A stretch of 64,000 nt of DNA from Thamnidium elegans (lineage: Eukaryota; Mucoromycota; Mucoromycetes; Mucorales; Mucoraceae): positions 372,001 to 436,000 of the forward strand of contig JAIXMG010000031.1 in assembly GCA_025201345.1 (NCBI GenBank). The letters are read 5' to 3'. Positions 43,001-53,459 of the stretch are shown in pieces. Under the pieces are notes generated by a model that was not told where the DNA came from, did no database searches, and saw only the letters and a list, made by a program, of their open reading frames with translations. A program made the position numbers and the translations under genes. How positions within the stretch are numbered: the stretch's first letter is position 1; each line of letters begins with the position of its first letter.

Positions 43001-44841
43001 AACAAAAATTGTCCTCTGCTCCAATATTACTTACTCCAGGTATGAACAAACCATTCCGAATTGAATGTGATAGCTCTGATTTTGCGGCAGGTGCGGTGTT
43101 ACTTCAACAAGATCAAGATAATAATTGGAAACCATTGGCTTTTGAAAGTAAAAGATATAGTAAAGAAGAAAGAGTATACCCTGCTCAGGAACGTGAAATG
43201 TTAGCCATTCTGATTGCATTAAGAAAATGGAGATGTTTCATTGATGGTAAAGATTATGTTGTATATACTGACCATCTCCCACTTAAATATTACAGAGATC
43301 AAAAACATCCAGTACCTCGTTTAGTACGATGGATGTCAGAAATAGAATTATATAACCCTAATATTCAATATAAACCTGGTAAAGAGAATATTATACCCGA
43401 TTTATTATCTCGTCGCGATGGACCCGATTGCAATCCTGCATCCACATCAGTACAACCAAAATATTTATATAACTCTGAAATTAATAATAACAATAATAAT
43501 ACTAAACATTCTTTAAGTAAACCAGTTCAGTCAATCAGGGATGACCCTATTCAAGACTGGCCCTTACAATATTTTCGTAATGAAAACCAATGGCCTCAAC
43601 TACTACAGAAAGAACTCCAACAAAACAAAGAAAAATTTATAGTCAAAAATCAACATATATATAAACTAATCAAAAATTCAAAAACAAATGAAAGCATGGA
43701 ATTAAAGTTTATACCTTTTCATCAACGTGCTGATTTTATTAACAATTTCCACATAGCATACGGTCATCTTAGTCAACTGTCAATATACCACCAATTAAAA
43801 AATAGAATTTGGTGGCCGGGTATACAACAAGATATAATTGAATACTTGAAATCCTGTGCTCAATGTCAACTCGCAAGTCGTTCGGAAAAGAATATTCACC
43901 ATTCACCAATGAAACCTCTTGATATTCCTCCTGCTTTTTCGCGTTGGCATCTTGATTTTATAGGAGAATTACCAACAACAAAAAATGAAAATAGATGGAT
44001 ACTTGTGGCTGTTGATTATTCGACTAATTGGCCTATTATACGTGCATTAAAAAATGCAACTGGTGATGAAATCGTACGATTTATATATGAAGAAATTGTA
44101 CTAAAATTTGGTAACCCCGTAGAGATCTTTACAGATAGAGGAGTCAACTTTATGTCTAAAGTATTGAAGCAATACATGAATAAAATCAGGTCAAAGCATA
44201 CCTTTACGAGTGCTTTTCATCCAAGAAGTAATTCAAAGTGTGAAAGACTTAACCAAGTAATCAAGAATATGTTAAAGAAGTATGTTAATGGTGATGTTCA
44301 TAGCTGGGACGAATATATTGATACAGTTACGTTTGCTTGCCGTATTCGAAAACATACTACAACGGGATATAGTCCATTTTTCCTCGTATATGGTACTCAG
44401 CCAAGGATTCCTGGAGACTTTCATAGACCTTATATGAATGATATAACCGAATTTGATGCCAACCTGATAACTGAAGATGCTTTAACTCGTATTCGTAACC
44501 TTAGAGAAGCTAGATTCTTAGCAGAAGAAAATTTACGGAACCAAGGTATAAAGGATAAGGAAAGATGGGATAAAATAATAAAGGGTAAAGAAACACAAGT
44601 ATTTAGTAAAAACGATTTTGTACTATTACGACATGAATCTAAAAAAGGTCTGGAATACAACTGGATGGGACCTTATCAAATTATTAACTGCAATCTGGAT
44701 TTCAATGTCTACCAGATCAAAGAATTAGAAGGAAAAGTTTATAACTCATGGGTACATACAGACCGATTAAAACCAATATCAATCAATAATAACAACTTAA
44801 CAACTAGTTGGTATATTCCACGTATTGCAAGAGCACAATAG
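40030..44841 (+). CDS. Ty3 D Gag-Pol polyprotein
   Basis: A 1603-codon frame. By approximate residue: Gag capsid region (60-280) after a Gln-rich stretch, zinc knuckle CFYCDKIGHKKAEC (318-331), protease LIDSGAS (near 478), reverse transcriptase with YVDD (near 860), RNase H ECDSSDFAAG (near 1013), integrase HHCC module (1238-1282), integrase core DFIGELP, FTDRGVNF and SKCERLNQ (1309-1404), and a GPYQI-type end. There is no chromodomain. The frame as given opens at a GTG. Upstream the same frame reaches an ATG at 39916 but contains a TAA at 39988-39990; the first in-frame ATG after it is at 40198. Either translation starts at 40198 or the TAA is a lesion. Gag and Pol share one frame. Confidence 0.93.
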   Translation: MEFITSRGILIDTPKTYINYTKSEKVTIYQGSRTLIDQFKVYKNKNKNTVIEEDIEMNTENNSTTSNKTFSEEEVLRLISAAIQQQQQQPQQHQQQFSNQVRIPTPPTYDGSRDITKINNWYTSVEHYLSFYNFERARWVSYAISLLTDHARLWYYRMAQRSSHDLSDWEVFKISMDMEFKPKYTLQSTRDRLFELKQTSSVQHYIKEFQDVLLELDITEDEAMDKFARGLKDRARAHILLKDPIDLESMFHCARTFESATQYGKSTNSFNPTTSAIDDPMDLSVIEIKKQNQLLLNLLKQQQGSNNNSSGQRSNNNCFYCDKIGHKKAECRNKKWDEDRGIFQSKRNNRSDYRTQKPRNNYNSNTTNNYSTNNNNNYRKPNNFRQQINALLDSYDPLSNNTNSYQTNTNNDNDNKNLIDLSSCDNQDYYSYPILSPNIAPETHTLSSAEKSFLNKVDNSSNALPLYKTMVGGSNFKILIDSGASTNYVHPKLLSHALTEREVVNQAVETADGNKTNINKKITFRLFLGNNHEHQEVITAYVFESKFDIILGRNWLKETKPKPDWFDDTWEVTDKNTTIVTKIYPVSPPKALHNINTINPQLKTKETTNIDYLASATQVARWLKKDQITECFVVNFIDESTGNHATITPISPIDMKDIQLDKEWKEEFAKLFPYAFKGEITELPPNRHTRDIIVTDPKDAPPIFHQPYRMSPLELAELKKQLMDLEEKGLIVPTASPYGFPILFVRKAGSNNADGTPKLRMCCDFRSINKITIAQRIPIPRIDECLDQLHNSTCFSQIDLIGAFNQVRLSESDSMKATISHRFGQHRFLVAPFGLKNSGPYFQDVINKVLKSFVDKFVIIYVDDLLVYSKNESEHKEHVKQVLQKLDEAKFVINIKKSHFNMKELTFLGYHISKNGISPSQQKTEAISLWPIPTNVQQVRQFLGLTQYYRRFIPKFAHIASPLTDLTAGTGYKTRAIEWTPQCQNAFDLLKQKLSSAPILLTPGMNKPFRIECDSSDFAAGAVLLQQDQDNNWKPLAFESKRYSKEERVYPAQEREMLAILIALRKWRCFIDGKDYVVYTDHLPLKYYRDQKHPVPRLVRWMSEIELYNPNIQYKPGKENIIPDLLSRRDGPDCNPASTSVQPKYLYNSEINNNNNNTKHSLSKPVQSIRDDPIQDWPLQYFRNENQWPQLLQKELQQNKEKFIVKNQHIYKLIKNSKTNESMELKFIPFHQRADFINNFHIAYGHLSQLSIYHQLKNRIWWPGIQQDIIEYLKSCAQCQLASRSEKNIHHSPMKPLDIPPAFSRWHLDFIGELPTTKNENRWILVAVDYSTNWPIIRALKNATGDEIVRFIYEEIVLKFGNPVEIFTDRGVNFMSKVLKQYMNKIRSKHTFTSAFHPRSNSKCERLNQVIKNMLKKYVNGDVHSWDEYIDTVTFACRIRKHTTTGYSPFFLVYGTQPRIPGDFHRPYMNDITEFDANLITEDALTRIRNLREARFLAEENLRNQGIKDKERWDKIIKGKETQVFSKNDFVLLRHESKKGLEYNWMGPYQIINCNLDFNVYQIKELEGKVYNSWVHTDRLKPISINNNNLTTSWYIPRIARAQ

Positions 44842-44853
44842 CAATGAAACAAC

Positions 44854-44909
<56 letters not shown>

Positions 44910-45073
44910 AAAATTCAATTCAATCAAACAGCAATTTATTATCAAAACAATACTCAAAGATTCTTTACTCTTCATTATATTATCACTCTAACCTAATCTT
45001 TTGTATTTTTTTTTTTTTTCCTCTGTTATCCAACACTTGACTTTAGACTAGTAAAACTTTAGGGAGGGGATAT

Positions 45074-45214
45074 TGTCACAGCTAAAATAGAATAAGCTGT
45101 GTACTACTTCAATTTAGATATAAATTACTTTAAAATATAAACTCAATAAAAGGTCATCTTTTTACCACTATATATTTACAACTAAAAGTATTGTCTATTA
45201 AAATAACTCTGACA
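45074..45214 (+). repeat. Ty3 D 3' LTR
   Basis: A 141-bp LTR, the same as 39728-39868 as far as I can read. It is unusually short for a Ty3 LTR. It has perfect TGTCA/TGACA ends. Confidence 0.93.
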
Positions 45215-46855
45215 ATTGTAATAAAATCATCTTTTATTCCCCTAAATAATAGTTCCCATAAGCCGTACATTAGATACAGTGTTACGAGCTGATTTTTATG
45301 ACAGCTACCGTTTAATTTTTTACTTCAGACAACAACTTCCTAAATTCTATTCTTTCAAACACAGTATACTGTTACGAATCGAAGAATATTGTACCAGTTT
45401 AAAGCCCTATTTTAAACCTTTACCTGAACAAATATTATTTTCACTCCGTTTATTATCACATCATCTTTCAATAAGTCTCTTTTATTTTCTTCTGTTACAC
45501 ATTTTCATTACTTTTAATTCCAGAACCAAAATTACCCCTTTTTCTTTTAGTGCAATTATTCTTTATTTTATTCTCCATTTTTATATCAGTTTATTAGTTA
45601 CTTTTTATTCTTAATCTCAGTTTCCGTTACACTTTCTAGTCAATTATCCTTTATTATCCTTTTTATATCATATATCTACACTATTATTCAAAGTTTATCC
45701 TTCATTTAACATCAGATATGTTACTCCATCCACTTATTTTTACTTTTACAATACCTTTTAGTTTTTTCTGATGGTAAAAACATCAATTTATTTATATTAT
45801 TAGTCGACTAGATCAAAAACAACACATTTAGTTTAGAAAGTTTATCCATTACAAACATTTTAGAATCAAAAGGAACATATTTATTCCTGATATCAAAGAT
45901 ATTTTACAAGATTCAAAGGATGTCCTGACCGACACCTTTGAATATAAATACCACATAATTTTACTTATTAAATAAATCTTATCTTATTTTTCACCTATAT
46001 TTTATACTCTATTTTTTTCAGTCTCTTACTTATAAAGATCCCTTGAATTATATTCTTTTATTATATAATTCTCTGTAAAACTTATTATTCTTTTATTTTT
46101 ATTTCTCTACGTATTATATCTTTATATAATACATTCTCTTAGTTGGACAACTATAAACCTGGTGCTCACTTTCAATTTATTGAACTTATAAAATAATATC
46201 TTTTATTTTATACTTTACTTATTATCTATATTACAAATAACCACGACTCCATTTGTAACAATACTAAATTTTAGTATTAACTTTATTTTATTATTTTATT
46301 ATCGTACTTCTCTAGTCGTGTTCAACAAAACTAAAATGTTTTGTTATACAATGCTAAAAACATTCATCTATATTATTTTTCATTATTTTATTCTATTATC
46401 TTCGAATTCAAGGGAACTACAAGGTCTATAAAAGCCTGAATTCCTATAGCTAAATAAAAACTTATCTTTCAACTGATTAAAAATCTACTTAACAACGTTA
46501 TTATAACAAACAACTTTTATTCTATATTTTACTTTGATTGATCCCTTGAACTATTGATTGTATTCATTGTATCTTATTTTTCTATCTATTTTATTTTTCT
46601 TTACTTTAACTTCTGGTTCGTTACCTACATTTATATTTTAACTAAGTATAATAACAGTAACGTGGTGCTCACTAAAGTATAATTTATTCTTTAAACTATA
46701 CTTCTCTCCTTTTATTTCCCTCAAAGAAATAAAAGTATTATTAAACCGAACGTAACAACAGATAAAACCCACGACAATTGGTAGCACCAGTACAAAATTG
46801 TTTTAGTTTTATTAATATTGAAGTATTAAGAAATTAAAAGAAGACAAATATATTT

Positions 46856-48354
46856 ATGGAACAAACAACAGAGAATTTAAATAAATTTGAAATCGAAGAA
46901 AGAATCGAAACTGCTTTACCTATTGGATTAAGAAAAGCATATCAAGAATATAGAACAATAAAACCTGAAGATATTATTGAGAGACTTAAATCAACAAAGA
47001 AACGAGAAGAACATTGGAATTCTATAGTACAACCATTAGTAGGAAAATACAAAAAGGAATTAACAAAACAAATTTTTACAACAAATAATAATATAATGGG
47101 TACTGAGAATGATCAAAATAATTATGTTGCAGCGGCTATCGCTGAAGCAGTAAAAGAAGGTATATCGCAAGCTATTAGTGCCATCAACATGTCGAACAAC
47201 AACAAACAACTCTATCCTCATGATCTTGAATTATTAAACAAACCTTCAAAATATAATGGTTCTAGGGACCCATTTATTATTGATAATTGGATTACATCTA
47301 TTCAGGATTACAAAGATTATAAAGGATGGGGTGACAAGCAAGCCTTTAAATTTGCCCGAACATTATTGTGTGACGTTGCTGCAATTTGGTTGCGAAACAT
47401 CGAAATGAACGAAGATGAACCTATTGATACGTGGACCACCTTAAAGAAACGTATAACTGTAGGTTTTAAACCAACAAATTCTGCATTAATTTTTCGTGAA
47501 CGTCTCGAGGAGTTACATCAAACATCTACTATCTCGCAATACATTCAGGACTTTTTAACATTAAAATTAGGTATTCCTGCTATGACAGATGATGAAGCTG
47601 TTTCCAAATTCATTAGACACTTAAAAAATAAGGATGCTCGTGTCCAACTTCGTGGTTTGTATCGCGGTGATCAATGACCTTCAATGGATGAGGTAATCCA
47701 AGCTGCTTATATTTTTGAATCAGCTCGAAATGAAAATAGTATTTTTTCATTTTTGCCCCCAACTACATCTTATCCAACAAACTCACATGTAGTTGATGAC
47801 CCTATGGATCTGTCTTCATTACGTGATGCTATTCAATATATTAATAACATTAGTAATCGTGGTTTTCGAGGTGGATCCCGTGGTGGTAGTTCTCGCGGTG
47901 ATTATCGTGGCGGTGGTGGTGGTGCATTAGTCTCGCGAAGTGGTGGTTTCAGAGGAAACACACAAGCCAGACCAAACAACAGTAATTACAGTAATCGTGA
48001 AACTCGTGCCTGTTTCACTTGTGGACAAATCGGACATTTACAATATAATTGTAGAAGAGGTAACAGTGAGTTACACTACTTAAATGACTCGTACAACAAT
48101 AACCAAGAATATGATGATTATTATCAAGATAGTTATTACTATGATAATCGTAGTTATAATCAGCAAGCATCTCCCCAACAAGATCAAAGCAATACTGCTA
48201 ATACCAATAAAGATCAAATTTCTTCTGACCATTATTCTAAAACTGACTTATTATTATACTCTGTGTTACCATCATCTGCTTCTTATATCAAACCGTTAAG
48301 TGTAGATAAAGAAATTATAAAAAAGGATGTCGAGTTTATGCTTAATGCTAGTTT
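46856..48354 (+). pseudogene. Ty3 element E gag, one nonsense codon, truncated
   Basis: Gag of the same family as element C starts at the ATG at 46856, 66 bp after the primer site. A capsid region (ARTLLCDVAAIWLRN; IPAMTDDEAVSKF) runs to a TGA after RGDQ at about 47675. The same frame then continues with an RGG-rich segment and a zinc knuckle CFTCGQIGHLQYNC (CX2CX4HX4C), then an Asn/Gln-rich linker. It ends at ASF (48354), where LTR F begins. The last residues of the apparent longer frame (VFEVDIYIK onward) are LTR sequence. The protease and the rest of pol are missing. Confidence 0.88.
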
Positions 48355-49209
48355 TGTCGTATTTGAGGTTGATATTTATATAAAACATATAAATAATCAT
48401 ATTGTGAATAAAAACAAGCTTAATAATAAAAACTTCTAATATTTCAATAATAATGCATCCCGATACATTATTATTAAACACCGAAATCAATACGGACATT
48501 TCTAGTGAAAACGGTTCCAACTTCTGACTTAAAATATAAAAATTTTAATCCAATAACATTAATGCGCGATAAGAGATATTGTAATAACATTGGTCTTGAT
48601 CCAGAACTAGCTACTCTGGATAAAAGAAAGGAACACCCATTGTTATAAGCAATACATTAACTCACATCAATGATATGAATATAGTATAAATAATATACTC
48701 TAGGACATATAGAAAATATCTCCTTTATAATAATAAAACAAATATACAGTAATAATACTCTATATCTTGTAATTACAATCCTTTAATTATATAAAATATA
48801 ATTATACGGGAAAAAGTTCTAGTCAGAAATATATAAATAAAATATAAGGAACGTTTCATCAACCTACTCATAACATATCCAATAAGGACGATTCGACCAC
48901 CCTGTCATTATTAAAAACAAGGTGGAGATTACCGGAAGGACATGTTATCCGATCAAGGGGATTGGATCAAAGAATATTTATAGTCAATTCGAAAGAGTAG
49001 AATATATATATTTGAAAGTGAGAAGGTTGAGTCTAGATATTGACCCGAACCTATCATAACAATAAGATCAGGTACCGATTACGGTTGTCAAGAAGTATAA
49101 AAAGGGATTATTATTTAGTTTAGCAGAATTCTTTAGTTTATTTTTAATCAATAAATTTCTCTAAGTTTTATCTCGATAATTTATCGTCTAATTTACTTCA
49201 ATTCCAACA
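48355..49209 (+). mobile_element. Solo LTR F (copy 2), no target duplication
   Basis: An 855-bp LTR, near-identical to 1893-2748, with TGTCG..CCAACA ends. The bases before (AGTTT) and after (ACTGT) do not match, unlike copy 1. It joins element E gag (plus) to an integrase remnant (minus). This suggests recombination between two elements rather than a simple insertion. Confidence 0.85.
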
Positions 49210-49826
49210 ACTGTCCTGTCGTAGCTTGTTTTATAGATCTATAAGCAAATGTGGCAGCAGGCAAGAACTCGGGCCAATTCTTCTTTAAAATTGAATCAAT
49301 AGTTCGATTAAATCTTTCAACTAACCCATTGAGAAACATTTATGTTACAAATGTTTTTTTTGATTTCAATGTATATAAAAATAATAATAAAAATAAGTTT
49401 CACAATTTTTATTTTATTTTAATATCATATCATCAAAAACCATAAATACATAAATAAAAAATCAAATAAAAATTAAAATTTTATTTTCTTTTTATATATA
49501 TATTTATTAACATTTAAAACATAAATGTTTCTCATTAGTTTGACTGTGATAGGGACTTATCCCTTTGAGTTTAATGCCGAATTGTCTACATACAATTTCT
49601 ATGAGCTCAGAAATAAATGGTCTTCCGTTGTCAGTAATAATAATTTTAGGGCAACCATGCCTTGAAATAATATCTTCATAGATAAAAGAAGCAATTTCCG
49701 AAGAAGTTTGTACAGTCAAAGCTCGAGTTTCCACATACTTGGTTAAATATTTGATAGCAACAATAATGAATTTATGACCAGATTGAGAAGTAACCACATG
49801 TTTAATATCAATTCCGATTTGAACAA
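49210..49826 (-). pseudogene. Ty3 integrase remnant split by MITE-2
   Basis: The minus strand encodes an integrase core: IGIDIKHVV..FIIVAIKYLTKYVE with the first Asp, ITDNGRPF with the second Asp, then SPYHSQTN, interrupted by MITE-2 (49331-49533), then GLVERFNRTI with the catalytic Glu and a LPATFAYRS segment. The frame rejoins when the MITE is removed. The N-terminal side is cut at 49827 by the CACCA-element copy; the reading frame appears to extend into its end, but those codons are transposon sequence. It is related to, though perhaps not the same as, the element G tail at 2754-3238. Confidence 0.82.
49331..49533. repeat. MITE-2, copy 2
   Basis: A 203-bp AT-rich element with inverted ends GAGAAACATTTATGTT, homologous to 17788-17989. 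It splits an integrase frame, so the insertion is clear. The empty site would read CATTAG, leaving a duplication of only one or two T. Confidence 0.85.
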
Positions 49827-51379
49827 CACCAAGGCGAGAAATAGCGCTAAATTTAGCGCTGTTGCTAAGCACTGGTGCTTGGTTTAGCGCTAGCGCTAGA
49901 TTAAGCGTTGGTGCACATTTAAAAAAAACAGCATTACGACGGTATGGAATTAATCAGGTCATGGTATAAAATATTTATTCAATAATATAATAATTATAGC
50001 ACATTTTGTAATAAATATTTATATATTCAGGTATATAAAAAAAAGAGATTCTGAAAAAAAAAGCGAGCATTTTTATTATTTATTTATATGTGAATGTATA
50101 TATTAAGAAATGGAAGAGTATATGTGTATATTATAGTTTGTTATTATATTTTGATACGGACAATAATAAAAAAAAGAAAAAAAAAAAGGGAATGGACACT
50201 TGTGGAATAAGACAATACCTATATATATATAAAAAAAGAGTCGGAATAAGCTATTATTAAGTTTGAATCAAATGAAATAATTTCCTTTTAGCAAAATTTA
50301 TTAAAGTAAATACCCTTTAAGCAAGCAGTAATAGAAATAAAAAATATATAGAATAGAAATAATAGAAAATTAGATATATGTAGTTGTCTTCATAATTTAT
50401 ACTTTATAGCATTACCTGATTTCAAAGAATGAGATGAGTTACAACATGGCGAAAACCTATATAAGTAAAGTTCAAAAGAACTTTTATTTTATTTTATTAA
50501 GAAAAATTGATAAAAGAAAAAAAATAAAAGGAAAGGAAAAGCAATTAAAAAAAAAACTAAATATTTATACTAAAAAAAAACGAATCCCCAGTGTTATTAA
50601 TCTGACATTATTTCAACTGTTGGTTTAATTCAAAAGACTGACTTGATAAATAAACAAGTTGGATCGTCCAATTGGTACTATGTCATTTTGTCTTCGACAG
50701 CTTTCGATCAAGACATGTTCAAAAATGCCAGCAAGATAAACGACTTGTAATAGTAGTGTAAATTATTTCGTTTGTCTTAAAAAAAAAGGATATATTTTTG
50801 ACTTTTAAAAAAAAGGAGCTTCTACTTCGATAGTGATTTGCAAATTATTACGAGATAGGCTTATTATAAAAAATTCAGTATATGTACAATAAATTAGAAT
50901 TACATCTTTATTATTTACCATATTTTATGGAGTTAGCAGTAAGGTCTTTTTTTATTGTTGTAACTAACGGTCGTAATATTCATTTAAAAAAGTAAAATAG
51001 TTATAAAGTAGTTGAATAGAGTGAAGCTTGAAAAAAAAACGCATAGTTTATAAAGTCTTTTATTAAGCGGAAGATAAAATAACAATATGTCAAACGGTAC
51101 ATAAAAAAAAATTCAGTGCTAAATTTAGCGTTAGCGCTTCACCAAGCGTTGAAATGGTTTTTTTTTTCAAAAACATAATTTTTACTAGTATTTCTTTTTT
51201 ATTTTATTTTATTTTTTTGTGAAAAAAGGCTAACCCTGAGCTTGAAAAGATGGGGTTCCAATTTCCAGTGATTATTTTTTTTTTCACCTGCTTAAAATTA
51301 GCGCTAGTGCTTCCCCAAGCATTCCAGTGCTTGTACAAGCACCAGCGCTTAAGATTTAACGCTATTTCTCGCCGTGGTG
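49827..51379. mobile_element. Internally deleted CACCA element, 1553 bp
   Basis: Both ends match the 7274-bp element at 28369. About 760 bp of the left side (to the word GAATCCCCAGTGT) is joined to the last ~790 bp of the right side. That right part starts within the final exon of the Tnp2 gene and still encodes the LINKQV..INDL tail up to a stop near 50750. Both genes are otherwise lost, so it can only move in trans. Flanking triplets differ (CAA left, GGT right), so it is not in its original insertion context, or one side has been rearranged. Confidence 0.9.
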
Positions 51380-52830
51380 GGTACTGATGATACTAATGAT
51401 GATGAAAATAAAAAAGAAGTAAATAAAAAAGAAGTAAATAAAAAAGAAGTAAATAAAAAAGTAGATGAAAATGTAAAGGAGGAAGAAAATAAAAAAGAAG
51501 ATGGAAAAGAAGAAGAAGAAAAAGAAGTTGCTGAGGAACAAGATAAAGAAAGTAACGAAATTATAAATGATAATGAGGGTAGGCTTTATATATACAGATA
51601 ATAGATGAACAATATTAACTACTTCTTTAGATATACTTTTAGAAAATGCTGCTAATCTTAGACGTGTCATTAATAGTACTTTGGTTGATACTAATAATAT
51701 ATCAATTCGCCTACAAAATCAACAACAATTAGTCGACTTGGCTAACAAACTACTTGATTTGAAAGACTATCTTATTGATCCTAAAAATAGTATTATCAAG
51801 ATCTTACCACCTGCATTTAACACTAATACAAAAGGAAGAAGAAAGGGTACCAAACGATTGGAATCTTTAAGAGAAATTGTGCAAAAAGAACAAGAAGCAA
51901 AGATTGCCAAAGAAAAGAAAAAAGAACAAAACGAAGAAAAAAAACATAAACAAGTCGAAAAAATTGAAGAAAAAAAAAGAAAAACTGTTATCGATGAACT
52001 TGAGAGAGCAGAAAAAAATATAAAAAAAACAAAATCTATCATGAAAAAACGCAATCAACCAAATACTGCAGCTACAACAAATAATCATCCTGATACTTAT
52101 TACACCAGGTAAATTGACGTTTATCGAAGTTTTATTATTAAATAAGTTATACAATGTTTTCTCATCTTATAATGTTTGACTTCATAGTGATATTACGGTT
52201 AACGTTATTAGAAGAAACCAAAACTTCAAGTATTTATTTGATTCTATCGCCATCGAGCATAGTAAACTTGAAGTGCTACTTGATCCTAAGGGTGATGGTA
52301 ATTGTGGATTCCGTGCAGTCAGCTTGGCTGTTTATGGTAATCAGGAATCGTGGATTACAGTAAAAGAAAAGACGCTGGAAACATATTTAAAGAATTATAA
52401 AACTTTGTACAGTATTTTTCAACCTGATCATGATGAGTGCATGTATATGCTTACCTGTACCGAAGCTCCAAACTGGAATGTCAGGGCGTGGTTTTTATCA
52501 TGTTTCCGTCCTCAGATTGTTGCTGATACGTACAAAACAGCAGTTTATATGTACTCTAGAAGCGTTGCAATCATCGAAACAACCTCCCCTCCTACCGAAA
52601 ACATTATGAAGAATCAAAGTCTTTTTTTTCCTCTTCAGGAAGTTGACCCAAGCAAGGAACCTATTATGTTGTATCTCGCTAATAGCCATTACTACCTTTT
52701 AAAGCCCTTCTTGACTCCTACAGGCAAACATAAGAAAACCACTCCTCCCCATCTCAACCCTTATCACAATGCAATCAGAAGAAATCACCCTAAACTTTGT
52801 CCTACTGACTATGCTCTTTTCTATCAATAA
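51380..52830 (+). CDS. OTU-domain cysteine protease-like protein, 5'-truncated
   Basis: Three exons are inferred: up to 51578, 51631-52108 and 52188-52830, with consistent phases. Exon 1 encodes an acidic/lysine-rich repeat (NKKEV three times). Exon 2 encodes a coiled-coil rich in Lys/Glu. Exon 3 is an OTU domain with the catalytic GDGNCGFRAV (Asp and Cys) and a C-terminal NSHYYLL (His). OTU proteases remove ubiquitin; they also occur fused to or beside transposases in fungi and oomycetes. The gene abuts the CACCA element end at 51379 and no start codon is left on this side, so its N-terminus is lost. Function as a deubiquitinase is family knowledge; whether it is a host or transposon gene is unknown. 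Confidence 0.75.
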
Positions 52831-53459
52831 ACGTATTTCTAATCATTAAATGAACAAAAAAGCACTTTCTTTTTTTTTTTTTCATGCACGACAAATTGTT
52901 GTGCCCGAATTTTATTTTTAAGGCTAATGTATGAGATAGGTCCCAGGAGCCTAGAGGTCGTAATAATAAACCTAACGGAGTATAAATAATAGATTTATAG
53001 GTCAAAAACTTTATGCGGATGCAATGATAGTATTTATATCCTGCTATCTTTAAAACTCCGTCCGTGACGGCGGAATTCTGTGTAGTTGGTATACATATAG
53101 CATCATAACTCATCTATTATAATTTCAATTTGGATGGGACTAGCACCATTCGAAAGAAAAAATGTTTTTATATTTATAACTAATTTTAAAATTTTAAGCT
53201 TATTAAATCAATGTGTAGTAAAATAAATTTGAAAATTGTCACACTAGTAAAACCCAATGCGAAAGACGTATGCGAGGTTATAAGCTTTCGGTAACGAGTC
53301 ATCAGCTGCAATTAATTTATTAGATAAGAAGACTATAGCTAAATTGGTTTAAAGTGATTTTATTTAAAGTATAAAAGAAGTAGGAAAATTGGGAAATGAT
53401 GTTTTTAGGTAGTTATTACAGTATATAAAAAAAAAAAAAGTAATTACATAGTTGTTTTA

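Larger units (their letters stand above)
39728..45214 (+). mobile_element. Ty3/gypsy element D, complete, 5487 bp
   Basis: Two 141-bp LTRs (39728-39868 and 45074-45214) with TGTCA..TGACA ends look identical. They are flanked by the duplication ATTG (39724-39727, 45215-45218); reading it as AATTG shifts the LTR end by one base. The primer site TGGTAGCACCAG starts at 39871, complementary to an initiator-tRNA-Met-like 3' end. A polypurine tract AGGGAGGGGATAT lies before the 3' LTR. A ~46-bp A-run follows the stop codon. The identical LTRs mark a very recent insertion, into the LTR of element E. Confidence 0.95.
39661..46776 (+). mobile_element. 5' LTR of Ty3 element E, split by Ty3 element D
   Basis: The LTR starts about 27 bp after tRNA-Pro (TGTGTCG or TGTCG near 39661) and ends CACGACA at 46776, followed by the primer site TGGTAGCACCAG (46779-46790). 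It is interrupted by the complete element D (39728-45214). Without D it is about 1.6 kb. Parts such as GGACAACTATAAACCTGGTGCTCACT are shared with the LTR of element C. The exact start is uncertain because the matching 3' LTR is absent. Confidence 0.65.

Noticed and set aside
48355..48439. Extension of Gag E (and of the pol tail at 2664-2753) as conserved protein VFEVDIYIK...
   Set aside because: Both copies of this peptide are translations of LTR F, not protein-coding sequence.
51362..52154. Minus-strand membrane-like Phe-rich proteins
   Set aside because: They are antisense readings of the lysine/glutamate-rich coding exons of the OTU gene.
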